DNA of 5,258 nt. Source: Chloroflexota bacterium (lineage in GTDB: Bacteria > Chloroflexota > Dehalococcoidia > UBA1127 > JACQUN01). The stretch covers positions 1 through 5,258 of the forward strand of contig JACQUN010000176.1 of NCBI GenBank assembly GCA_016210285.1, read 5' to 3'. This document shows, one piece after another, positions 1 through 5,258 of this stretch (positions are counted from its first letter, which is position 1; each line of letters starts with the position of its first letter). The notes below the pieces were generated by a model. That model was not told where the DNA came from, did no database searches, and saw only the letters and a program-made list of their open reading frames with translations. Both the position numbers and the translations under genes were made by a program.

Positions 1-1552
1 GCGCTACGACCCCAGCAACTGGGACCCCTTCACCGGCAACGTGGGCACCTACGTCTGGGGCAACGTCATCTATAGCAACCTGGTGCGGGCCAACATGCGC
101 CTCTCTGACGCCTTCAAAGGCAAGGACAACCTGCGCCAACTCGTGGCCGAGTGCGACATCTGCGAGAGTTGGAAGGTGACCAGCCCCACCCAGTACACCT
201 TCAAAATCAGGCCTGATGCCAAGTGGCAGAACGTGCCCCCCCTCAACGGGAGGCCCCTCACCGCCGAGGACATCAAGTACGCGTATGACAAATACCTGGA
301 CCCCAAGGCCTTCCAGCAGTGGGGGATTTTCCAATCGGTTGAGAGCATCCAGGCCCCCGACAAGCAGACCCTTGTCATCAACATGAAGTACCCCCACGCG
401 GGGTTCGTGGACGCCATCACCCACCCCGCCTTCTACATCTTCCCTAAGGAAGCCTTTGAGCGGGAGGGTGGCCTGAAGGTGGCTCCGCCTCTCGGCTCTG
501 GGTTCATGCTCTTCGAGCAGCACGTGCCCCAGAACCGCCTCACCTGGAAACGCAATCCCAACTACTGGAAGAAGGACGAGTTCGGGCAGCAGCTCCCCTA
601 CCTGGACCGTATTGAGATGACCTTCATGCCTGACCCGGCCACCCAGGTGGCCGCTTTCCGGACCCAGCAGATCGACACCATCCAGTTCTTCGCCTGGGAC
701 CCAGTAGTAGATGTTCTGCGGACGGAGAAGGTGGGGGAGACGGCCTACCTGAGGGCCATGGAGATGAACACGGGCGGCACCCAGGTGTGGCGGTTCCAGT
801 TGCGCAAGCCCCCCTTCACCGACGTGCGGGTGCGCCGCGCCCTGTCCATGGCCCTGGACCGGCGAGCCATGATCAAGCGCGCCTACAACGAGGGCTACTG
901 CTCGCCAGGGCCTATCCCCACCTGGTGGCAGGGCCTGGACTTCCCTCGTGGCTGCGATGAGTTGGGGCCATGGAACAAGTACGACCCCGCCCAGGCAAAG
1001 GCGCTGCTCAAGGAAGCGGGCTTTGACGAGAAGAACCCCCTTACCTTCGACTTCAGCGGCGGTGGCCCTGGTGGCGGCCCCCTCGCCTCGGAGCAGGCGC
1101 ACATGGAGACGGCCCAGGAGTTCTGGAAGGCCATCGGCGTGGTGGCGAACATCAAGCGGCGGGAGACGACCATCCACCTCCAGCTACTGCGCGGGCGGGA
1201 GTTTGAGGGAATCATTGGACCAGGGACAGGTGTCGGCATCGGCACCGACCTGGACGCCTTCGCCTGGAAGGTGCACACTCAGGGACCTGAGAACTTCCAG
1301 AACATCAGCGACCCCGAGATAGACAGGCTGGTGGAGGCGCAGCGAGGCGAGTTCGACCTCCAGAAGCGGCGCGCCCTCGCCCGCCAGATTGATGAGCGGC
1401 TGAGGGATCAGGTATGGATCCTCCTGCCCGCTCAACACTACTTCGCGGAGTTCACCCGGCCCTACATGCAGAACTGGGTCACCCACGACCTCTACTACTT
1501 CATCCACGGCTGGGGAGCCTTCGCCATCGAGTACACCTGGTACGACAAGTAG
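1..1552 (+). CDS. ABC importer solute-binding lipoprotein, family 5 (copy 1, 5'-partial)
   Basis: The reading frame is open from base 2 to the TAG at 1550-1552, giving 516 residues; by alignment with copy 2 about 127 N-terminal residues (signal peptide, linker, first strand) lie outside the window. A GTG at 41 is internal, because the homologous protein continues upstream of it. Family 5 hallmarks in order, numbered from the first codon: ESWK...YTFKIRP followed by PLTAEDIKYAYDKY (about 55-100), the GSGFM...NRLTWKRNPNYWK segment (about 165-190), PYLDRIEMTF (about 199-208), PPFTDVRVRRALSMALDR (about 270-287), and LLKEAGFDEKNPLTF (about 333-347). Known family role: extracytoplasmic capture of peptides or other medium-sized solutes and delivery to a two-permease, two-ATPase importer; the actual ligand is not readable. 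A CxxC (residues 51 and 54) and a second Cys pair (300, 318) are shared with copy 2. Compared with copy 2 it has one extra codon near 1218 (GPGTGVG versus GVTGVG). The family assignment is firm; the substrate is unknown. Confidence 0.93.
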   Translation, partial: RYDPSNWDPFTGNVGTYVWGNVIYSNLVRANMRLSDAFKGKDNLRQLVAECDICESWKVTSPTQYTFKIRPDAKWQNVPPLNGRPLTAEDIKYAYDKYLDPKAFQQWGIFQSVESIQAPDKQTLVINMKYPHAGFVDAITHPAFYIFPKEAFEREGGLKVAPPLGSGFMLFEQHVPQNRLTWKRNPNYWKKDEFGQQLPYLDRIEMTFMPDPATQVAAFRTQQIDTIQFFAWDPVVDVLRTEKVGETAYLRAMEMNTGGTQVWRFQLRKPPFTDVRVRRALSMALDRRAMIKRAYNEGYCSPGPIPTWWQGLDFPRGCDELGPWNKYDPAQAKALLKEAGFDEKNPLTFDFSGGGPGGGPLASEQAHMETAQEFWKAIGVVANIKRRETTIHLQLLRGREFEGIIGPGTGVGIGTDLDAFAWKVHTQGPENFQNISDPEIDRLVEAQRGEFDLQKRRALARQIDERLRDQVWILLPAQHYFAEFTRPYMQNWVTHDLYYFIHGWGAFAIEYTWYDK

Positions 1553-1588
1553 GGGGTAGCCCGGCAACATAGCGACCCAGGTAACCAT

Positions 1589-1640
1589 AGCTGCCCTGGC
1601 ATCGGGGAGTCCTTCCTCATGCCAGGGCAGCTTGTTTCTG
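1589..1640 (+). terminator. Probable intrinsic terminator after copy 1
   Basis: A perfect 14-bp inverted repeat (AGCTGCCCTGGCAT at 1589-1602, ATGCCAGGGCAGCT at 1619-1632) encloses a 16-nt loop and begins 36 bp after the stop codon. The following tract, TGTTTCTG, is only moderately T-rich, so termination efficiency is uncertain. The same structure follows copy 2, with one stem base changed to a G-U wobble, so the RNA stem is preserved. The position and the repetition support a terminator or 3'-end stabilising hairpin. Confidence 0.75.
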
Positions 1641-1844
1641 CGCCTACAGATCCTTCGCTCTGGCTATCGCGACGAGCAAGGACGGTGCCCAACCGAGACC
1701 GAAGGCTTCGTTGCCCTGCACACCATCAGCCGACCGGACTCCCCAAACGTTCAACCCCTTTCGCACCGCGCCGTCGGTTTTCGTCGCTCTTTGTGCGTGT
1801 TTGTGAATGTGTTCTCAATATCGGGATCCGTACACGGCGATAAT
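1641..1844. other. Intergenic stretch without a gene (spacer 1)
   Basis: About 200 bp lie between the copy 1 hairpin and the copy 2 promoter region. Two overlapping small open frames (1619-1843 and 1632-1850) cross it, but the differences from spacer 2 mostly change amino acids (about 13 replacements from about 20 substitutions in 225 bp), so neither behaves as a protein gene. Conservation is uneven: 1674-1766 differs from the second spacer at only 2 of 93 positions, while 1767-1825 carries 13 differences in 59. No tRNA-like or other recognisable RNA gene was seen. Confidence 0.6.
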
Positions 1845-1856
1845 CTTTGAGCAAAG
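1845..1856. promoter_or_regulatory. Inverted repeat upstream of the copy 2 promoter, possible operator
   Basis: CTTTG-AG-CAAAG is a 5-bp-arm inverted repeat with a 2-bp spacer, ending 12 bp upstream of the proposed -35 box. Its centre would lie near -53 relative to the inferred start of transcription, a position compatible with activator binding. It is retained exactly at 4189-4200 before copy 3, inside a block that is almost invariant between spacers. The arms are short and no regulator gene is visible, so the role is inference. Confidence 0.3.
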
Positions 1857-1868
1857 CCCAGGACTCTA

Positions 1869-1897
1869 TTGACTTACCCCAACTCCCATGCTAGCAT
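1869..1897 (+). promoter_or_regulatory. Sigma70-type promoter with extended -10 for copy 2
   Basis: The -35 box is TTGACT (1869-1874, 5 of 6 consensus), the spacer is 17 bp, and the -10 box is TAGCAT (1892-1897, 4 of 6, keeping first T, A and last A, T). It is preceded by TGC at 1889-1891, the extended -10 motif. The predicted transcript start is about 1904, giving a leader of about 64 nt. The -10 lies within a perfect 10-bp palindrome ATGCTAGCAT (1888-1897), and GCTAGC recurs at 1937-1942 in the leader. The whole promoter is unchanged in front of copy 3. Confidence 0.7.
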
Positions 1898-1957
1898 CTA
1901 CCTACATGGACAGACGTTGTGGGGTGTATTCTGGTCGCTAGCACACTTTTGCTCGGG

Positions 1958-1962
1958 GGAGG
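1958..1962 (+). promoter_or_regulatory. Ribosome binding site of copy 2
   Basis: GGAGG lies 5 nt upstream of the ATG at 1968 and fixes that start. The in-frame TTG at 1869 sits inside the -35 box, and its extension is interrupted by TGA (4252-4254) in the equivalent sequence before copy 3, so it is not used. Confidence 0.85.
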
Positions 1963-1967
1963 AAGAG

Positions 1968-3896
1968 ATGGGAGAGCCTAGCAAAGGCAGATTCGTTGTT
2001 GCCCTCATGGCCGTGCTCACTTTGGTGTTTGTCCTGGGAGCCTGCGCACGGCAGGCGGCGAAGCCGGCCCCGGCGGCAACCCAGGCGCCTGCCGCCGTGC
2101 CGGCCAAGGAGACGCCCAGGGCGCAAGCCACTGTAGTGCCTCAAGCCAGGGTGGAGCCCACCAAGGAGGCGCCCAAGCCCGCGGCGCCGGCGCCCGCCGC
2201 ACCCAAGAGCGAGTTCAAGACCCCGGAGGAGCTCATCCCCCGAGGGATGGCCCAGGCCCACCCCCTGGTGGCCAAGTACCACTGGAGCCGGCTCCCCAAC
2301 CCCAAGGACGCCAAGCCCAAGTACGGTGGTGTCCTGCATGTGGACCTGCGCTATGACCCCAGCAACTGGGACCCCTTCACCGGCAACACGGGCACCTACG
2401 TCTGGGGCAACGTGGTCTACAATACCCTGGTGCGGGCCAACATGCGCCTCACTGACGCTTTCAAGGGCAAGGACAACCTCCGGCAGCTCGTGGCGGAGTG
2501 TGACGTGTGCGAGAGCTGGAAGCAGACTGGCCCGACCCAGTACACCTTCAAGATTCGCCCCGAGGTCCGCTGGCAGAACGTGCCGCCCCTGAACGGGCGG
2601 CCCCTCACCGCCGAGGACATCAAGTACTCCTACGACAAGTACCTGGACCCCAAGGCGTTCCAGCAGTGGGGGATCTTCCAGTCGGTGGAGAGCATCCAGG
2701 CCCCCGACAAGGGGACCCTGGTCATCAACCTCAAGTTCCCCCACGCCGGGTTTGTGGATGCCATCACCCACCCCGCCTTCTACATCTTCTCCAGGGAAGG
2801 CTTTGAGAAAGAGGGCGGGCTGATAGCGCCACCGCCCCTGGGCTCCGGGTTCATGCTCTTTGAGCAGCATGTGCCGCAGAACCGGCTCTACTTCAAACGG
2901 AACCCCAACTACTGGAAGAAGGACGAGTTCGGGCAGCAGCTCCCCTACCTGGACCGCATCGAGCTGACCTTTATGCCCGACGTGGCCACTCAGGTAGCCG
3001 CCTACCGCACCAAACGCATAGACACCCTGATAAACTTCTCCTGGGACCTGGTGGAGGACATCCTGCGGACGGAGAAACCAGGGGAGACCTCCTACCTGCG
3101 GGTCATGGAGATGAACACGGGCGGTACGAACACGTGGCAGATGCAGCTCCGCAAGCCGCCCTTCAACGACGTGCGGGTGCGCCGTGCCCTCTCCATGGCC
3201 CTGGACCGGCAAGCCATCATCAAGCAGGCCTATGGGGAAGGCTACTGCACGCCTGGGCCTATTCCGACGTGGTGGATGGGCCTGGAGTACCCGCCGGCAT
3301 GCGCGGAGCTGGGGCCGTGGCACCAGTACAACCCGACGAGAGCCAGGGAGCTGCTCAAGGAGGCGGGGTACGACGAGAAGAACCCTCTGACCTTTGACCT
3401 GAACGGAGGGGGCCCGGGAGGAGGCGTCATCCCAGCGAACCTGGCGCAGCTTGAGTCTGCGGTGGAGTACTGGAAAGCCGTGGGGGTCAAGGCCAACATT
3501 CGACAGCGGGAGACCACGGTGCACCAGCGCCTGAACCGGAGCGGCGAGTTCGAGGGCATCATGGGGGTCACCGGCGTGGGCATCGGCACCGACCTGGATG
3601 CCTTCGCCTTCAAGGTGCACTCCAAGGGCCCGGAGAACTTCTCCGGCATCAACGACCCGGTGCTGGACAAACTGGTGGAGGCGCAGCGCGGGGAGTTCGA
3701 CCTCCAGAAGCGGCGGGCCCTCGGCAAGCAGATCGCCGAGCGGCTGTGGGACCAGGTGTCGCTCCTTAACGTCGCCAACTTCTACTTCGCCGAGTGGACG
3801 CGGCCCTACATGCAGAACTGGGTCACCCACGACCTCTACTACTTCATCCACGGCTGGGGTGCCTTCGCCGTCGAGTACACCTGGTACGACAAGTAG
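1968..3896 (+). CDS. ABC importer solute-binding lipoprotein, family 5 (copy 2, complete)
   Basis: This 642-residue protein should be exported, lipid-anchored and bind a solute outside the membrane for an ABC importer. Residues 1-25 form a lipoprotein signal peptide: Lys6 and Arg8, hydrophobic core 9-24, lipobox LGAC with Cys26. Residues 27-80 are an Ala/Pro/Lys-rich flexible linker. The binding fold starts near KPKYGGVL (about 116-123). Family 5 motifs: ESWK and YTFKIRP (182-198), PLTAEDIKYSYDKY (212-225), GSGFMLFEQH...KRNPNYWK (292-317), PYLDRIELTFMPD (326-338), PPFNDVRVRRALSMALDR (397-414), and LLKEAG (462-467). It is somewhat longer than typical DppA/OppA proteins, mainly because of the linker. 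Notable features are a C178-x-x-C181 motif, Cys427 and Cys445 (18 apart), and a GGGPGGG loop (480-486). It has its own promoter and a downstream hairpin, so it is probably monocistronic. No permease or ATPase gene is adjacent; the ligand (peptide, sugar or other) is unknown. Confidence 0.95.
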   Translation: MGEPSKGRFVVALMAVLTLVFVLGACARQAAKPAPAATQAPAAVPAKETPRAQATVVPQARVEPTKEAPKPAAPAPAAPKSEFKTPEELIPRGMAQAHPLVAKYHWSRLPNPKDAKPKYGGVLHVDLRYDPSNWDPFTGNTGTYVWGNVVYNTLVRANMRLTDAFKGKDNLRQLVAECDVCESWKQTGPTQYTFKIRPEVRWQNVPPLNGRPLTAEDIKYSYDKYLDPKAFQQWGIFQSVESIQAPDKGTLVINLKFPHAGFVDAITHPAFYIFSREGFEKEGGLIAPPPLGSGFMLFEQHVPQNRLYFKRNPNYWKKDEFGQQLPYLDRIELTFMPDVATQVAAYRTKRIDTLINFSWDLVEDILRTEKPGETSYLRVMEMNTGGTNTWQMQLRKPPFNDVRVRRALSMALDRQAIIKQAYGEGYCTPGPIPTWWMGLEYPPACAELGPWHQYNPTRARELLKEAGYDEKNPLTFDLNGGGPGGGVIPANLAQLESAVEYWKAVGVKANIRQRETTVHQRLNRSGEFEGIMGVTGVGIGTDLDAFAFKVHSKGPENFSGINDPVLDKLVEAQRGEFDLQKRRALGKQIAERLWDQVSLLNVANFYFAEWTRPYMQNWVTHDLYYFIHGWGAFAVEYTWYDK

Positions 3897-3932
3897 GGGG
3901 TAGCCCGGCAACCTAGCGACCCAGGTATCCAT

Positions 3933-3984
3933 AGCTGCCCTGGTATCGGGGGGTTCTTCCTCATGCCAGGGCAGCTTGTTTCTG
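3933..3984 (+). terminator. Probable intrinsic terminator after copy 2
   Basis: The left arm AGCTGCCCTGGTAT (3933-3946) pairs with ATGCCAGGGCAGCT (3963-3976) across a 16-nt loop and is followed by TGTTTCTG. One position is a U-G wobble in RNA where the copy 1 hairpin has C-G, and the loop has three differences, so pairing is preserved while sequence drifts. It begins 36 bp after the stop codon, exactly as after copy 1. Confidence 0.73.
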
Positions 3985-4188
3985 CGACAACAGATCCCTC
4001 GCTCTGGCCATCGCGAGGAGCAAGGACGGTGCCCAACCAAGACCGAAGGCTTCGTTACCCTGCACACCATCAGCCGACCGGACTCCCCAAACGTTCAACC
4101 CCTTTCGCACTGCGCTGTCGTTTTTCGTCGTTCTTCGCAAGTGTTTGTGAATGCGGTCTCAATCTCAGAATCCGTACACGGCGATAAT
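3985..4188. other. Intergenic stretch without a gene (spacer 2)
   Basis: This is the counterpart of 1641-1844, the same length with no insertions or deletions. The small open frames 3963-4187 and 3976-4194 correspond to those of the first spacer, but the changes between them are mostly amino-acid-altering (such as Leu to Pro, Arg to Cys, Gly to Arg). I see no supportable gene or known RNA here. Confidence 0.6.
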
Positions 4189-4200
4189 CTTTGAGCAAAG
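4189..4200. promoter_or_regulatory. Inverted repeat upstream of the copy 3 promoter, possible operator
   Basis: CTTTG-AG-CAAAG is identical to 1845-1856 and placed the same distance (12 bp) before the -35 box. Exact retention next to a variable 60-bp pocket is the only argument for function. Confidence 0.3.
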
Positions 4201-4212
4201 CCCAGGACTCTA

Positions 4213-4241
4213 TTGACTTACCCCAACTCCCATGCTAGCAT
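4213..4241 (+). promoter_or_regulatory. Sigma70-type promoter with extended -10 for copy 3
   Basis: TTGACT (4213-4218), a 17-bp spacer and TAGCAT (4236-4241) with TGC at 4233-4235 are identical to the copy 2 promoter, including the ATGCTAGCAT palindrome (4232-4241). The predicted start of transcription is near 4248. Identical signals predict co-regulation of the paralogues. Confidence 0.7.
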
Positions 4242-4301
4242 CTACCTACATTGACAGACGTTGTGGGGTGTATTCTGGTCGCTAGCACACTTTTGCTCGG
4301 G

Positions 4302-4306
4302 GGAGG
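4302..4306 (+). promoter_or_regulatory. Ribosome binding site of copy 3
   Basis: GGAGG lies 5 nt before the ATG at 4312, with the same context as copy 2. The only substitution in the leader (T at 4252, G at 1908) removes an upstream ATG and creates an in-frame stop, supporting 4312 as the true start. Confidence 0.85.
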
Positions 4307-4311
4307 AAGAG

Positions 4312-5258
4312 ATGGGAGAACCTAGCAAAGGCCGACTTGTTGTTGCCCTGATGGCCGTGCTGGCTTTGGTGTTTGTCCTGGGAGCCTGCGCACGGCAGGC
4401 GGCGAAGCCGGCCCCGGCGGCGCCCCAGGCGCCTGCCGCCGTGCCAGCCAAGGAGACGCCCAAGCCATCGGCACCGGCGGCAACCCAGGCGCCTGCCGCT
4501 GTGCCAGCCAAGGAGACGCCCAAGCCATCGGCTCCCACTCCGGCGGTGGCCAAGAGCGAGTTCAAGACGCCTGAGGAGCTGATCCCACCAGGGTTGGCCG
4601 CGGCCTACCCCACCATCTTCAAGTACCACTGGAGCCGGCTCCCACGCCCCAAGGAGGCCAAGCCCAAGTACGGCGGCACCCTGCGGCTTAACATGGCCTA
4701 CGACCCCAGCAACTGGGACCCCTTCACCGGGAACGTGGCCACCTACGTCGTGGGCAACTTCGTCTACAACAAGCTTGTCGTCGCCAACATGCGCCTCTCC
4801 GACGCCCTCAAGGGCAAGGACAACCTCCGCCAGCTTGTCGCCGAGTGCGACGTCTGCGAGAGCTGGAAGTTGACCAGCCCGACCCAGTACACCTTCAAGA
4901 TCCGCCCCGAGGCCCACTGGCAGAACGTTCCTCCTCTCAACGGCAGGCCCTTGACTGCCGAGGACATCAAGTACTCCTACGACAAGTACCTGGACCCCAA
5001 GGCCTTCCAGCAGTGGGGGATCTTCCAGTGGGTGCAGAGCATTGAGGCCCCCGACAAGCAGACCCTGGTTATCAACCTGAAGGTTCCCCACGCGGGGTTT
5101 GTGGACGCCATCACCCACCCCGCCTTCTACATCTTCGCCAAGGAGGGCTACGAGCGCGAGGGTGGGCTGAAGGTGGCCCCACCCCTGGGCTCCGCCTTCA
5201 TGATCCTGGACCAGCACGTGCCGCAGAACCGGCTCACCTTCAAGCGGAACCCGAACTA
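4312..5258 (+). CDS. ABC importer solute-binding lipoprotein, family 5 (copy 3, 3'-partial)
   Basis: The frame is open from the ATG to the window edge (315 full codons plus 2 bases); the C-terminal half is outside. The lipoprotein signal peptide is nearly that of copy 2 (residues 1-25, lipobox LGAC, Cys26). The Pro/Ala linker contains two 20-residue units in tandem (35-54, 55-74; 19 of 20 identical) where copy 2 has unrelated sequence, leaving it one residue longer overall. Binding-domain signatures follow: KPKYGGTL (about 117-124), YDPSNWDPFTGN, CDVC at 179-182, YTFKIRP, PLTAEDIKYSYDKY, PPLGSAFM and KRNPN at the edge. Identity to copy 2 from residue 128 of that copy is about 84% (30 differences in 187). 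Copy 3 departs from both other copies at several otherwise fixed positions, for example YVWGN becomes YVVGN, and IFQSVESI becomes IFQWVQSI. It has its own promoter and ribosome binding site. The role is solute capture for an ABC importer; the ligand is unknown. Confidence 0.92.
   Translation, partial: MGEPSKGRLVVALMAVLALVFVLGACARQAAKPAPAAPQAPAAVPAKETPKPSAPAATQAPAAVPAKETPKPSAPTPAVAKSEFKTPEELIPPGLAAAYPTIFKYHWSRLPRPKEAKPKYGGTLRLNMAYDPSNWDPFTGNVATYVVGNFVYNKLVVANMRLSDALKGKDNLRQLVAECDVCESWKLTSPTQYTFKIRPEAHWQNVPPLNGRPLTAEDIKYSYDKYLDPKAFQQWGIFQWVQSIEAPDKQTLVINLKVPHAGFVDAITHPAFYIFAKEGYEREGGLKVAPPLGSAFMILDQHVPQNRLTFKRNPN
4414..4533 (+). repeat. Two 60-bp tandem units in the copy 3 linker
   Basis: Units 4414-4473 and 4474-4533 match at 56 of 60 positions and encode PAAPQAPAAVPAKETPKPSA and the same with Thr for the fourth residue. 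They are in frame, so the duplication lengthens the membrane-to-domain tether without disrupting the protein. The second unit keeps the Thr codon found in copy 2, and the first carries Pro. Confidence 0.88.

Larger units (their letters stand above)
1457..2118 (+). repeat. Long direct repeat, unit A (gene end, spacer, gene start)
   Basis: This 662-bp segment covers the last 31 codons of copy 1, the 415-bp spacer and the first 50 codons of copy 2. It aligns without gaps to 3801-4462. By hand count there are 38 differences (about 94% identity): 2 in the gene end, 26 in the spacer and 10 in the gene start. The first 59 bp (1457-1515) are identical, and 1826-1975 has one mismatch in 150 bp. Confidence 0.9.
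3801..4462 (+). repeat. Long direct repeat, unit B
   Basis: This is the counterpart of 1457-2118, displaced by 2344 bp, covering the end of copy 2, the spacer and the start of copy 3. Beyond 4462 the linkers stop aligning (the copy 3 tandem unit versus a different Pro/Lys sequence in copy 2), which gives the right boundary. Confidence 0.9.

Noticed and set aside
1839..1844. GATAAT as an alternative -10 box
   Set aside because: No acceptable -35 hexamer lies 16-18 bp upstream, whereas TTGACT with an extended TAGCAT downstream is much better.
1619..1850. Small overlapping open frames in both spacers (72-74 codons)
   Set aside because: Substitutions between the two spacers are mostly replacement changes in either frame, including radical ones; the ATGs lie within the terminator stem or just after it and lack a ribosome binding site.
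1906..1941. Possible 11-residue leader peptide upstream of copy 2
   Set aside because: The ATG would be almost at the transcript start and is ATT in the otherwise identical leader of copy 3, so it is not conserved.
1869..1967. N-terminal extension of copy 2 from TTG at 1869
   Set aside because: The TTG is part of the -35 box, the extension would precede the signal peptide, and the matching frame before copy 3 has a TGA at 4252-4254.
1938..4070. Minus-strand open frame of 710 codons opposite copy 2
   Set aside because: It lies antisense to a clear family 5 binding protein, crosses the terminator and spacer, and shows Val/Gly/Leu/Arg-rich composition typical of the complement of GC-rich coding sequence. 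No domain or ribosome binding site supports it.
1457..4462. Mobile element or integron-like cassette array suggested by the repeated spacers
   Set aside because: No transposase, integrase, terminal inverted repeats or target duplications are visible; the repeats are explained by tandem gene duplication.
4282..5217. Minus-strand open frame of 311 codons opposite copy 3
   Set aside because: It is the same antisense frame as seen opposite copy 2; its similarity follows from the similarity of the sense genes.
1..5258. Tandem copies as an assembly artefact
   Set aside because: The copies differ by about 16-21% in protein sequence and carry distinct linkers, so they are not one gene assembled repeatedly.

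Overview
The window is a head-to-tail array of at least three paralogous genes, all on the + strand. Each encodes a family 5 (SBP_bac_5, DppA/OppA-like) solute-binding lipoprotein of an ABC importer. Copy 1 enters from the left edge without its N-terminal ~127 residues and ends at 1552. Copy 2 is complete (1968-3896, 642 aa). Copy 3 starts at 4312 and runs off the right edge after 315 codons. No permease, ATPase, regulator, RNA gene, transposase or CRISPR array is visible, so what the binding proteins deliver to cannot be read here.

Layout: the repeat period is 2344 bp, measured from stop to stop and from start to start. Both intergenic spacers are exactly 415 bp and contain the same parts in the same order: a 14-bp-stem hairpin just after the stop codon (probable terminator), about 200 bp without a supportable gene, a short CTTTG-AG-CAAAG inverted repeat, a sigma70-type promoter with an extended -10 (TTGACT, 17 bp, TAGCAT preceded by TGC), a leader of about 64 nt, and a GGAGG ribosome binding site 5 nt before ATG. 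Each gene therefore looks like its own transcription unit rather than part of an operon.

The proteins begin with a lipoprotein signal peptide (lipobox LGAC, Cys26), then a Pro/Ala/Lys linker of about 55 residues, then the binding fold. Copies 1 and 2 are about 79% identical in amino acids over 516 aligned positions (110 differences counted by eye). Copy 3 matches copy 2 at about 84% over the shared 187 residues of the binding domain. The intergenic DNA is better conserved (26 differences in 415 bp, about 94%) than the binding domains. Divergence peaks in a 90-residue stretch of the C-terminal half (about 59% identity). The simplest reading is a family of importers' binding proteins that share expression signals but have drifted or been selected towards different ligands, with recombination possibly keeping the flanks alike.

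Organism: high GC, a Gram-negative-like or monoderm lipoprotein with a long Ala/Pro linker, and multiple family 5 binding proteins. This resembles Chloroflexota (for example Dehalococcoidia-related lineages) from environmental genomes. That is a style-based inference of moderate to low certainty, with no marker gene to confirm it.
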